From assembly GCA_017619835.1 (NCBI GenBank), contig JAFZRN010000033.1, forward strand, positions 174,662 through 238,661: a DNA stretch of 64,000 nt, written 5' to 3'. This DNA is from Eubacterium sp. Lineage in GTDB: Bacteria; Bacillota; Clostridia; Lachnospirales; Lachnospiraceae. Below the pieces are notes generated by a model that was not told the origin of the DNA, did not search any database, and saw only the letters and a program-made list of their open reading frames with translations. Positions within the stretch are counted from its first letter, which is position 1; every line of letters begins with the position of its first letter. Of the stretch, positions 33,151-42,322 are shown piece after piece. Both the position numbers and the translations under genes were made by a program.

Positions 33151-33567
33151 TTAGTTCTTTTTCTTTCCGAGTTTCTTCTTGGGTTCCTTCTCTTCTGCCT
33201 CTTCCTCTTTCTCAGGCTCATCATAAGCAGCATCGGCACTCTCTACCTCTGCGATAGCCTTCTTATGCATAGGGATACGGCAGTTCTTGTTGTTACCGAA
33301 CTCTACGATAACAGTATCATCATCGATACCGATAACAGTTCCGTAGAAACCGCTTGTGGTCATGATGCTGTCACCGGGCTTAAGGCTTGACATCATCTCT
33401 TCCTGCTGACGTGACTGCTTCCTTGTCGGCTTAATGAAAAGGAAATAGATCAGTAAAGCAAAGAATGCAAGGTATGCGATCATAAAACCGATGCTTCCTC
33501 TTCCGGTAGCACCCTGCCCTGCATCTGTAGCAGCTGCATCTAAAACCATCATCAGATTCATTATCAT
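33151..33567 (-). CDS. yajC: Preprotein translocase subunit YajC
   Basis: A 138-residue single-pass protein: short N-terminus, one membrane helix (about residues 28-46, IAYLAFFALLIYFLF), then RPTRKQ-type KPTRKQSRQQEEMMSSLKPG and the small beta domain ITTSGFYGTV-like MTTSGFYGTVIG, ending in an acidic/Lys tail. It associates with SecDF and the translocon. AAAGGAG eight bases before the ATG at 33567 sets the start; an upstream TTG is too close to that site. The tgt-yajC order is a widely conserved pairing. Confidence 0.94.
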   Translation of the reverse strand: MIMNLMMVLDAAATDAGQGATGRGSIGFMIAYLAFFALLIYFLFIKPTRKQSRQQEEMMSSLKPGDSIMTTSGFYGTVIGIDDDTVIVEFGNNKNCRIPMHKKAIAEVESADAAYDEPEKEEEAEEKEPKKKLGKKKN

Positions 33568-33643
33568 AATCAATACTCCTTTATATTAAAATGCTTATGT
33601 TATGATATTATAAAGTTACTTTTAATGCAACTTTTTTAAATGC

Positions 33644-34777
<1,134 letters not shown>

Positions 34778-34783
34778 CTAATC

Positions 34784-36253
34784 TTAATTTCCTGTTTTAA
34801 GTGTTACCTCTACCTCGGTCTTATCATAATCGCCCATGGTATCGGCTCTGTAGACAACGAGCTTAACCTCGTCGCCGGCATCATACTTCTTCAGCAGCTG
34901 CTGTAATTCCTCAACAGTATATACTTCCTGGCCGTCAAATTCAACAATTATATCGCCTTTATGAAGTCCTGCATCCTCTGCCGGTGAATCCATGGTAACT
35001 TCCTGAATATATATTCCTTTCGGGAAGCCGTAGATCTTCGAATACTCTTCGCCGATGGCTGCGCCCTTGATCCCGAGATAGGCATTACCCTTCTGGGTTC
35101 CTGCGATTATATCATTTATTATGGACATTGCGCTGTTGATAGGGATTGAGAAGCCCATTCCCTCTACTGTGCTGTCCACATATTTAACTGAATTGATTCC
35201 GATTACCTGGCCCTGTGAATTGATCAGAGCACCACCACTGTTACCGGGGTTGATAGCTGCGTCAGTCTGGATAAATGTGCCCTCTGAATCTTCGATCGGT
35301 CTGTTAAGTGCACTTATATATCCGACCGTTACTGACTGACCATAACCCAGTGCATTTCCTATTGCTATTGCAGGTTCCCCTACCTGAAGCTCATCAGAAT
35401 TTCCTACCTGAGCTACGGAAATGCTTTCCTTCGTGGAATCTTTCATTTCGCTCTTCAGTACTTCCACTACTGCTATGTCTGCATTTTCATCGGTTCCCTT
35501 AACCGTGGCATTTACCATCTCACCGTCATTGAAGCCTACATTGATCTCTTCGGCTCCCGATACAACGTGATAGTTGGTTGCGATATAAAGCTTGTCATCA
35601 TCCTGTCCGATTATGATTCCCGAACCTGCACCGGATACCGGTCTTTCATAGCTCTGGAAAAAGTACTGGATAGATTCCGTGGATGTTGTTGTTATAGAAA
35701 CTATAGAAGGCTGCGCTGTCTCTACTATATTGGCAACATCATATGAGAGTGTTGTCGTTCCCGAAGAATTGACAACCTGCTGTGATTTAACTGATGAGTT
35801 TGAGTTTGAAGCTACTTCTTCTGAATTACTCTTTGAAGCAAAGCTTCTTAATTTATCTACTCCCAGATTTACTCCCTGGAACATAAGGCCTGCCGTAAGT
35901 CCGAATACTGCTGCGATCACAGCGGTCCTTCCTATCTTACGACCCATTGAATCCTTCTTTGGTGTCTTCTGGGGTGCTTTTCTTACCGCCTGATTCTGTG
36001 CCGGATTCTGTCCTGCATTCTGCGGAACCGAGTGCGGTGCATTCTGTGCGGTATTCTGTGCTGTACTGCTCATAGCCCCCTGCGTTCTGTCAGGTATCTG
36101 CTTAGGTACATCTGTATGCTGGTAGGGGGACTGACCCTGGGGTGTGGCCGTCTGCTGATACGAAGCTCCGTAGTTATAGTTCATCCCGTTGTTTACCGGA
36201 TAACCGTTAGTTGCATTTGAATTGTTTAAACCATTGTTTCCGTATTCTGTCAT
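34784..36253 (-). CDS. htrA: HtrA/DegP-type serine protease with PDZ domain
   Basis: About 489 residues. A long Asn/Gln/Pro-rich cytoplasmic N-terminus (about 1-100) precedes one membrane helix (about 110-128). The extracellular protease has His in ATNYHVVSGAE, Asp in ENADIAVVEV and Ser in INPGNSGGALINSQG, then one PDZ domain (about 395-485, GLHKGDIIVEFDGQEV). It degrades misfolded exported proteins. The ATG at 36253 is preceded by AAAGGAAG. The 150-base upstream region contains TTAACA-GAT-TGTTAA and GTGTCA-N6-TGACAC inverted repeats that may be regulatory. Confidence 0.95.
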   Translation of the reverse strand: MTEYGNNGLNNSNATNGYPVNNGMNYNYGASYQQTATPQGQSPYQHTDVPKQIPDRTQGAMSSTAQNTAQNAPHSVPQNAGQNPAQNQAVRKAPQKTPKKDSMGRKIGRTAVIAAVFGLTAGLMFQGVNLGVDKLRSFASKSNSEEVASNSNSSVKSQQVVNSSGTTTLSYDVANIVETAQPSIVSITTTSTESIQYFFQSYERPVSGAGSGIIIGQDDDKLYIATNYHVVSGAEEINVGFNDGEMVNATVKGTDENADIAVVEVLKSEMKDSTKESISVAQVGNSDELQVGEPAIAIGNALGYGQSVTVGYISALNRPIEDSEGTFIQTDAAINPGNSGGALINSQGQVIGINSVKYVDSTVEGMGFSIPINSAMSIINDIIAGTQKGNAYLGIKGAAIGEEYSKIYGFPKGIYIQEVTMDSPAEDAGLHKGDIIVEFDGQEVYTVEELQQLLKKYDAGDEVKLVVYRADTMGDYDKTEVEVTLKTGN

Positions 36254-36304
36254 GTGAAACACTTCCTTTCGTATGCCTTTTTATGGTTTAGAATATAGTC
36301 CCCA

Positions 36305-36337
36305 AATGTGTCATTTCTGTGACACAAATCTTCCAAT
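36305..36337. repeat. Possible degenerate copy of the palindromic repeat, core deleted
   Basis: ATGTGTCATTTCTGTG followed by ACACAAATCTTC aligns with both flanks of repeat copy A (ATGTGTCCTTTCTGTG and ACACAATTTCTTC) as if the 18-base GC-rich core were missing. It also reads as the simple inverted repeat GTGTCA-N6-TGACAC upstream of htrA, so chance similarity or an operator is possible. Confidence 0.4.
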
Positions 36338-36403
36338 TAAGTGATGGTGATTTTAACAATCTGTTAAGAAAACCGTTCATAGTTTTGATGCTTTTTTGAC
36401 GCA

Positions 36404-37018
36404 TCAGACAACCCTTTTTTCTATATGTAGGATCTCGCTTTTTCCGGCTGTTTTTTCCCTGATCTCTTCGATGATCTTCTCGCTTTTTGTTTCGGGAATA
36501 GTTGCATGGATTATGACCTTATCGAGAAACTCCGCCTCGGTCAGGATATCCTTATCTCCCTCCAGAATATATCTTACCTTATCATAATCGGGATACTGCA
36601 GTTTTATATCATATATATCGCAGAGACATATGGTCTTGGTCTCTGCAGCCTCGACTGCTTCCCGGGCCGAATCGGTATAGGCTCTGACAAGACCGCCGGT
36701 TCCGAGAAGAGTACCTCCGAAGTAACGTACAACTGTTACCAAGACATTTTCAATCCCGGAATTGGTAATGACATCGAGGATGGGCTTTCCCGCAGTGCCG
36801 CCCGGCTCCCCGTCATCGGAAAACTTAAGGCGGGGGTTCTTGTCGCCGATGCTGTAGGCATAGCAGACATGCCTTGCGGCGTAATGCTCTTTTCTTACGG
36901 CATTTACGATGGTCGCAGCCTCCTCCTCGCTTTCGACGTAGCTTGCCGTCCCGAGGAACCGCGACTTCTTGACCTCGATCTCCGAAAGACCGGTTTTAGT
37001 TATAATCCTTCTATCCAT
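36404..37018 (-). CDS. yigZ: YigZ/IMPACT family protein
   Basis: A 204-residue protein with the UPF0029/IMPACT N-terminal domain (KKSRFLGTASYVESEEEA, ARHVCYAYSIGD, FSDDGEPGGTAGKPILDV, VVRYFGGTLLGTGGLVRAY) and a C-terminal DUF1949-like alpha/beta domain. Its biochemical role in bacteria is not settled; eukaryotic relatives regulate Gcn2. A terminator hairpin lies only 20 bases before its start. Confidence 0.93.
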   Translation of the reverse strand: MDRRIITKTGLSEIEVKKSRFLGTASYVESEEEAATIVNAVRKEHYAARHVCYAYSIGDKNPRLKFSDDGEPGGTAGKPILDVITNSGIENVLVTVVRYFGGTLLGTGGLVRAYTDSAREAVEAAETKTICLCDIYDIKLQYPDYDKVRYILEGDKDILTEAEFLDKVIIHATIPETKSEKIIEEIREKTAGKSEILHIEKRVV

Positions 37019-37038
37019 AGTTTATCTCTTAATGAAAA

Positions 37039-37058
37039 GGACCTGCCGAAACAGGTCC
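37039..37058 (-). terminator. Terminator after nrdR
   Basis: GGACCTG/CAGGTCC stem with a CCGAAA loop (minus-strand UUUCGG, a stable tetraloop-like turn) followed by UUUUC on the minus strand. It ends nrdR and directly precedes yigZ. Confidence 0.8.
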
Positions 37059-37083
37059 CAAGCTTTTATTACAGTGCCCGACA

Positions 37084-37533
37084 CTAGTTAAGTATCTTGG
37101 CGATCTCTTCCATAAATGTATTTACATCCTTGAACTCTCTATAAACGGAAGCGAATCTAACATATGCAACTCCGTCAAGATCCTTGATCTTATCCATCAC
37201 GATGCTTCCGATAACCGAGCTGTCCACTTCTCTTGTCTCCATGTTGTAGATCTCGGACTCGATCTCATTTACACATTCCTCAATCTTCTCCATCGAAACC
37301 GGTCTCTTGTGACAGCTTCTGATAAGTCCCTGCATGAGCTTCTCTCTGTCGTATGGCTCCCTGGACTTATCCTTCTTGATGACCATGAGCGGGATTGCCT
37401 CGACCTTCTCGTAGGTCGTGAATCTCTTTCCGCAGACATCGCACTGCCTTCTTCTTCTGATGGCCGCATTTTCGTCTGCCGGTCTTGAATCTATAACTCT
37501 GGTATTATCATCGCCGCAATAAGGACATTTCAT
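37084..37533 (-). CDS. nrdR: Transcriptional repressor NrdR
   Basis: A 149-residue regulator of ribonucleotide reductase genes. The N-terminal zinc ribbon uses MKCPYCGDD and [17 protein letters not shown], and the ATP-cone (about 49-139) starts with [20 protein letters not shown]. It senses ATP/dATP and represses nrd operons through NrdR boxes. No nrd gene is in this window. Confidence 0.97.
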   Translation of the reverse strand: MKCPYCGDDNTRVIDSRPADENAAIRRRRQCDVCGKRFTTYEKVEAIPLMVIKKDKSREPYDREKLMQGLIRSCHKRPVSMEKIEECVNEIESEIYNMETREVDSSVIGSIVMDKIKDLDGVAYVRFASVYREFKDVNTFMEEIAKILN

Positions 37534-37575
37534 ATTGTGTTACCTCTCACTGATTCTTTGTTTTACAACAGTACT

Positions 37576-37604
37576 ATTTTAACAAAATAGAGTAAATAAT
37601 GCAA
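37576..37604 (-). promoter_or_regulatory. nrdR promoter
   Basis: On the minus strand TTGCAT (-35, 37599-37604), a 17-base spacer and TAAAAT (-10, 37576-37581), about 40 bases before the nrdR start. Confidence 0.7.
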
Positions 37605-37651
37605 GGCTTTACCACTATATCTTGAGGACTTTGCCATAATATGCCGGGCAC

Positions 37652-37680
37652 TTGAAATCTGCGGCACTTTTTGATACCAT
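37652..37680 (+). promoter_or_regulatory. ABC-F gene promoter
   Basis: TTGAAA (-35, 37652-37657), a 17-base spacer ending TGA (extended -10) and TACCAT (-10, 37675-37680), 30 bases before the ATG. The -10 is imperfect. Confidence 0.6.
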
Positions 37681-37710
37681 GATGTGCGGACTAACCCTAA
37701 GGAGAACACT

Positions 37711-39630
37711 ATGATTCTGGCATGTCAGAACATCACAAAAGCATATCAGGATAACATGGTCCTAAGTAATGTCAGCTTTCACCTCGAGAAAAATGACAAG
37801 GTTGCGATAGTCGGTATCAACGGTGCCGGCAAAACAACCCTTCTTAAGGTCATCCTCGGAATCGAAGAAGCTGATTCGGGAAATGTCTCCGTTGCACGCG
37901 ACATCCGTATAGGCTACCTGTCCCAGAATCAGGATACCGAGCTGGATAACACGATCTACGGCGCGATGAAGGAAGCCAAGGGCTATCTCATCGAAATGGA
38001 AAAACGTATCCGCAGCCTTGAGACCGAGATGCAGTCTCTTGAGGGAGCCGAGCTCGAATCGGCCCTCGAAGCCTACAACCGTCTCACCACCACCTATGAC
38101 AGGGAAAATGGCTACGCCTACGAGAGCGAGATCACGGGTGTCATCGCAGGACTCGGGTTTACCAAAGACGATTACGAAAGAAGCATCGCAACTCTTTCGG
38201 GAGGCCAGAAGATGCGTGTTGCCCTGGGACGTCTTTTACTAAGTCACCCGGACATCATCATTCTCGATGAGCCCACCAATCATCTTGATATGAGCTCGAC
38301 TGCATGGCTCGAAGGCTATCTCTCCTCCTATCCCGGAGCAGTAATAGTTGTAAGCCATGACAGATATTTTATAGATAAGGTTTCAAACAGGATAATAGAG
38401 ATAGATCAGGGTAAAGCCGAAATATATAACGGCTCCTACTCCTACTACAGCGAGGAAAAGGCAAAGCGCCGTCACGCCCTGATGAATGCATACTTAAAGC
38501 AGCTTGCGGAGATAAAGCATGAAGAGGCTGTCATCACGAAGCTGAAGCAGTTCAACCGGGAGAAATCAATAAAGCGTGCCGAGAGCCGCGAAAAGAAGCT
38601 GGATAAGATTGAAAGACTCGATAAGCCCACCGAGGTTAATACGGACATGAGGCTTACACTTACTCCGGTCTGTGAATCCGGCGAGGATGTCCTCTTAGTT
38701 GAGGGTCTTGCAAAGTCCTACGGAGATAATACTCTCTTTACAGATATAAATATGGATATAAAACGAGGTGAGCATATCGCCCTCATCGGTGATAACGGAA
38801 CCGGAAAGACCACTATACTTAAGCTGATAAAGAGGCTTCTTCCGAAAGATTCCGGAACCATAACATTTGGCGCAAAAGTGCGTACCGGATATTTCGATCA
38901 GGAGCATCATGACCTCGATACCTCGAAAACGATTTTTGATGAGATGTCGGACTCATTTCCGGATATGAATAATACCCGAATAAGAAATGTTTTGGCCGCC
39001 TTCCTTTTTACCGGAGACGACGTATTTAAGACGATCGGGGATCTGTCGGGTGGAGAAAGAGGCCGTCTATCACTTGCAAAGCTTATGCTCTCTCCTGCCA
39101 ACCTTCTTATACTCGATGAGCCCACCAATCACCTCGATATTCCTTCAAAGGAGATCCTTGAGGATGCTCTGGAAGGTTATACGGGAACCGTCCTCTATGT
39201 AAGCCACGACAGATACTTCATCAATAAGACCGCGACACGTATCCTCGAACTTCGCGACGGTGTGCTTACGGATTACAGAGGTAATTATGAATACTATGAA
39301 GCTAACAGAGAACACATTTTCAGTATCCAGCATCCCGATAAGGCTTCTATGACTGAGGCAGAATCCGCAGACTCCAAGTCCGAAGGCCGCCTCAGCTACG
39401 AATCAAAGAAAAAGCAGTATGCCGAGCAGCGTAAAAAGGAAAATGAATTAAAGAGACTGGAAGCTGCTACAAAGAAGACCGAAGCAGAGCTTGCCGAGAT
39501 CGATGCCGAACTTTCAAAACCTGAAAATGGCACCAACGCTCCTCTTCTCATGGAGCTTTCGGAAAAGAAGGAAAAGCTTGAGGAAACCCTGATGGAGCTT
39601 TATGACAGATTCTATTCACTTTCAGAATGA
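37711..39630 (+). CDS. ABC-F family ATP-binding protein
   Basis: A 639-residue soluble protein with two ABC ATPase domains and no membrane helices. Domain 1: Walker A GINGAGKTTL, signature LSGGQKMRV, Walker B IIILDEPTNHLD. An interdomain linker (about 235-310) is Lys/Arg-rich and helical, as in ribosome-binding ABC-F factors. Domain 2: GDNGTGKTTI, LSGGERGRL, LILDEPTNHLD. A C-terminal coiled coil (about 555-639) follows. It probably acts on the ribosome E site as a translation factor; antibiotic protection is possible but not shown. AAGGAG precedes the ATG at 37711. Confidence 0.95.
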   Translation: MILACQNITKAYQDNMVLSNVSFHLEKNDKVAIVGINGAGKTTLLKVILGIEEADSGNVSVARDIRIGYLSQNQDTELDNTIYGAMKEAKGYLIEMEKRIRSLETEMQSLEGAELESALEAYNRLTTTYDRENGYAYESEITGVIAGLGFTKDDYERSIATLSGGQKMRVALGRLLLSHPDIIILDEPTNHLDMSSTAWLEGYLSSYPGAVIVVSHDRYFIDKVSNRIIEIDQGKAEIYNGSYSYYSEEKAKRRHALMNAYLKQLAEIKHEEAVITKLKQFNREKSIKRAESREKKLDKIERLDKPTEVNTDMRLTLTPVCESGEDVLLVEGLAKSYGDNTLFTDINMDIKRGEHIALIGDNGTGKTTILKLIKRLLPKDSGTITFGAKVRTGYFDQEHHDLDTSKTIFDEMSDSFPDMNNTRIRNVLAAFLFTGDDVFKTIGDLSGGERGRLSLAKLMLSPANLLILDEPTNHLDIPSKEILEDALEGYTGTVLYVSHDRYFINKTATRILELRDGVLTDYRGNYEYYEANREHIFSIQHPDKASMTEAESADSKSEGRLSYESKKKQYAEQRKKENELKRLEAATKKTEAELAEIDAELSKPENGTNAPLLMELSEKKEKLEETLMELYDRFYSLSE

Positions 39631-39718
39631 TTTTCTTCTTTATCTGAAGTGAATTATCTGATATACTATCAACGCTTTAAATTTTTAGATTATATAGTAA
39701 TGACCCGGAGGGAATAAA

Positions 39719-40324
39719 ATGGGAATGAACATAGCATGTCTTGACCTTGAGGGAGTTCTCGTACCCGAGATATGGATCGCATTTTCGGAGGCGAGCGGGA
39801 TCCCGGAGTTAAGAAGGACAACGAGAGACGAACCTGACTACAACAAGCTTATGAACTGGAGGATCGGGATACTAAATGAGCACGGACTCGGACTTAAAGA
39901 GATCCAGGCTACGATTGAAAAGATAGACCCGCTTCCGGGCGCAAAAGAATTCTTAGATGAGCTGCGTGATACAATGCAGACAGTTATTATAAGCGATACC
40001 TTCGAGCAGTTCGCAAAGCCTCTTATGAAGAAACTCGGAATGCCTTCACTCTTCTGCAACACACTTGAGGCAGACGAGACAGGTAAGATCACAGGCTTCA
40101 GAATGAGATGCGAAAAGTCAAAGCTCACCACCGTAAAGGCACTTCAGAGCTGCGGCTTCGATACCATCGCAACAGGCGACAGCTTCAACGATCTCGCAAT
40201 GATCCAGGCAAGTAAGGCAGGATTTCTGTTCCGCTCTACAGAGCAGATCAAGAAAGACTATCCGGAGCTTCCCGCATATGAAGAATATGCCGACCTCCTC
40301 GCCGCCTTCAAAGCCGCAATGTAA
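39719..40324 (+). CDS. thrH: Phosphoserine phosphatase/homoserine phosphotransferase
   Basis: A 201-residue HAD-superfamily protein. ACLDLEGVLVPEIWIAFSE carries the nucleophilic Asp in the DLEGVLVPE form typical of ThrH, VIISDTFEQFAKPL is the second motif, and ATGDSFNDLAMIQAS the Mg-binding motif. It dephosphorylates phosphoserine and can transfer the phosphate to homoserine. GGAGGG precedes the ATG. It is co-directional with the ABC-F gene but separated by 88 bases. Confidence 0.93.
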   Translation: MGMNIACLDLEGVLVPEIWIAFSEASGIPELRRTTRDEPDYNKLMNWRIGILNEHGLGLKEIQATIEKIDPLPGAKEFLDELRDTMQTVIISDTFEQFAKPLMKKLGMPSLFCNTLEADETGKITGFRMRCEKSKLTTVKALQSCGFDTIATGDSFNDLAMIQASKAGFLFRSTEQIKKDYPELPAYEEYADLLAAFKAAM

Positions 40325-40332
40325 ATCAAAAC

Positions 40333-40358
40333 GGGGATGCAACCTTAGTTGCATCCCC
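40333..40358. terminator. Bidirectional terminator between thrH and radA
   Basis: A perfect 11-bp stem (GGGGATGCAAC and complement) with a CTTA loop, followed by TTATATTTTT on the plus side. It lies between convergent genes. Confidence 0.9.
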
Positions 40359-40366
40359 TTATATTT

Positions 40367-41743
40367 TTAAAGTATATCCAGCGCTTCTCGCAGACCGGAA
40401 ACGTATATCACTTCGACGCCCATTCCCGAGAGCTCTTTACTCTGGTTAGACTTTGGAAGTATCACCCTCGTATATCCGAGCTTTGCAGCTTCCTTAACAC
40501 GCTGCGCCACATTCCTTACGCCTCTTATCTCACCGGCAAGTCCTATCTCACCGATTATCACCGTATGATCATCTATCGGTCTATCCCTGAAGGATGAATA
40601 TATCGCACACAGCACTCCCAGGTCTGTTGAAGGATCGTTCATCTTCATTCCGCCTGCTATATTGACGTAGCAGTCGCAGCCCGACATACTTATCCCGCCT
40701 CTTTTTTCGAGAACGGCTATCAGCATATTTATCCTGTTATAATCCAGACCTACGCTTGTACGGCGCGGCATATTGAAGTTTGAATCCGTGCAGAGAGCCT
40801 GGATCTCAACCAGAAGTGCCCGGGTACCTTCCACGGTACATACGACCACGGAACCCGATGCCGACTCCGGTCTTCCACTTAGGAAGAATTCCGAAGGATT
40901 GGTAACCTCTTCAAGTCCGGAATCAACCATGTTGAAGACTCCGATCTCATTTGTGGAACCGAATCTGTTCTTATTCGCACGGAGCAGTCTGAAGCCTCCG
41001 CTCTCATCGCCTTCAAAGTAAAGCACGCTGTCTACCATATGTTCGAGTGTCCTGGGTCCCGCAACAGTTCCTTCCTTGGTCACATGACCGACAATGAATA
41101 CCGCACAGTCCTTCTGCTTTGCAATCTGAAGGAGTCTTGCCGTAACCTCTCTTACCTGGGAAATGGTTCCGGGAGCATTATCTATATCGCCTGACATTAT
41201 GGTCTGGATCGAATCGATTATCACGACCTCAGCTGAGAGAGCATCTATCTGGCTCTCGATATTATCCATATCATTATCGCTGAGAAGCATGAGCTTCTCT
41301 TCCATCACGGTACCCTCGGTGATCCCGAGCCGGACCGCTCTTGACTTTATCTGAGATACCGATTCCTCCCCCGATACATAGAGCACCTTCGTATCTGTCT
41401 CCACAAGATTCTTGCACATTTCAAGAAGCAGTGTGGATTTTCCGATTCCCGGATCTCCGCCGACAAGAACGAGGGAGCCCTTTACGATGCCGCCGCCCAG
41501 TACTCTGTCCAGCTCTCCGATCCCGGTCTTTATCCTGGTCTCTTCCGAAGAGGAGACATTTTTAATGCTTGTCGCCTTAGGGCGCTCCGAAACAGGCGTA
41601 ACCTTTCCGGAAGCCTTTGACTTAACCGTCACCTTCTCTTCGACAAATGTGTTCCAGCCTTTACATGCCGGACACTGCCCCAGCCAGCGGCTGGATTCAT
41701 AGCCGCATTCCTTGCAGTAGAAAATCTGTTTTTCTTTTGCCAT
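40367..41743 (-). CDS. radA: DNA repair protein RadA/Sms
   Basis: A 458-residue RecA-like helicase for branch migration in recombination. It has an N-terminal zinc finger (YCKECGYESSRWLGQCPACK), Walker A GGDPGIGKSTLLLE, the RadA-specific KNRFG motif in ANKNRFGSTNEIGVF, and a Lon-like C-terminal domain with GGMKMNDPSTDLGVL. Full length. It begins about 20 bases after the terminator of the preceding gene, with only a weak GGGGTA site, so its own promoter is not obvious. Confidence 0.97.
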   Translation of the reverse strand: MAKEKQIFYCKECGYESSRWLGQCPACKGWNTFVEEKVTVKSKASGKVTPVSERPKATSIKNVSSSEETRIKTGIGELDRVLGGGIVKGSLVLVGGDPGIGKSTLLLEMCKNLVETDTKVLYVSGEESVSQIKSRAVRLGITEGTVMEEKLMLLSDNDMDNIESQIDALSAEVVIIDSIQTIMSGDIDNAPGTISQVREVTARLLQIAKQKDCAVFIVGHVTKEGTVAGPRTLEHMVDSVLYFEGDESGGFRLLRANKNRFGSTNEIGVFNMVDSGLEEVTNPSEFFLSGRPESASGSVVVCTVEGTRALLVEIQALCTDSNFNMPRRTSVGLDYNRINMLIAVLEKRGGISMSGCDCYVNIAGGMKMNDPSTDLGVLCAIYSSFRDRPIDDHTVIIGEIGLAGEIRGVRNVAQRVKEAAKLGYTRVILPKSNQSKELSGMGVEVIYVSGLREALDIL

Positions 41744-41762
41744 ATCTATACCCCGAAAAAAA

Positions 41763-41790
41763 GGTGCGGGCAGAAACCTCTGCTCGCACC
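41763..41790 (-). terminator. Terminator just before radA
   Basis: A 12-bp stem (GGTGCGGGCAGA with TCTGCTCGCACC, one G-U) and an AACC loop, followed by seven U on the minus strand. It ends the small conserved gene at 41817 and precedes the radA start by about 20 bases. Confidence 0.88.
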
Positions 41791-41816
41791 ATACAATCTA
41801 TAAACCAACTAGCTTA

Positions 41817-42230
41817 TCAGTTCTTCTCGATAACTACACTTACAGGGTCCTTATCTTCAAGTTCCACGCTGATGTTGAGCTTACCTCCGAGATTGGTCTT
41901 CATCTTGCCAACATAAACGTCATCAACATGAACCTTATATTCTGATTCAGCTTCAAGCTCAAGTGTAAGCTGTGCGTCTGCAGGACCTTCAACCTTAAAC
42001 ATTACCTGCTTATCTGTAGCTCTGAAATCATGAACTACGGTTCCCGGAACCGATTCATAAACAAACATTCCGTTTCTTTCAAGCTTTGTTATCTCATTAA
42101 ACGTTTTGATCTTATAGCTGTCGCCATTATATTCAAATCCGTCTTTCTTTGTCTTGTCCGTAAGCTCATAGTTTCCGAAGCTGAGCGAACCGTTCTCCTC
42201 TTCACGTATGAGTTCGTCAATTACTGCCAT
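41817..42230 (-). CDS. Conserved small protein (often labelled endosialidase), unknown
   Basis: A 137-residue soluble protein starting MAVIDELIREEENGSLSFGN. It contains DGFEYNGDSYKIKTFNEITK, LERNGMFVYESVPGTVVHDF and a C-terminal beta-rich part with YVGKMKTNLGGKLNISVEL. From memory, close relatives occur widely in Lachnospiraceae and are annotated endosialidase without evidence; no sialidase Asp-box or catalytic motif is present here. Possibly a small beta-sandwich regulatory or scaffolding protein. It lies 92 bases after clpC, ending in a strong terminator. Confidence 0.75.
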   Translation of the reverse strand: MAVIDELIREEENGSLSFGNYELTDKTKKDGFEYNGDSYKIKTFNEITKLERNGMFVYESVPGTVVHDFRATDKQVMFKVEGPADAQLTLELEAESEYKVHVDDVYVGKMKTNLGGKLNISVELEDKDPVSVVIEKN

Positions 42231-42322
42231 ATGTATATACCTCCCGGCTGTTTTTAGGTAACACTGTTATCAGGTTACGCTATAATCATAATAACAAATT
42301 TAGCCATCATTTTCCACTCAAA

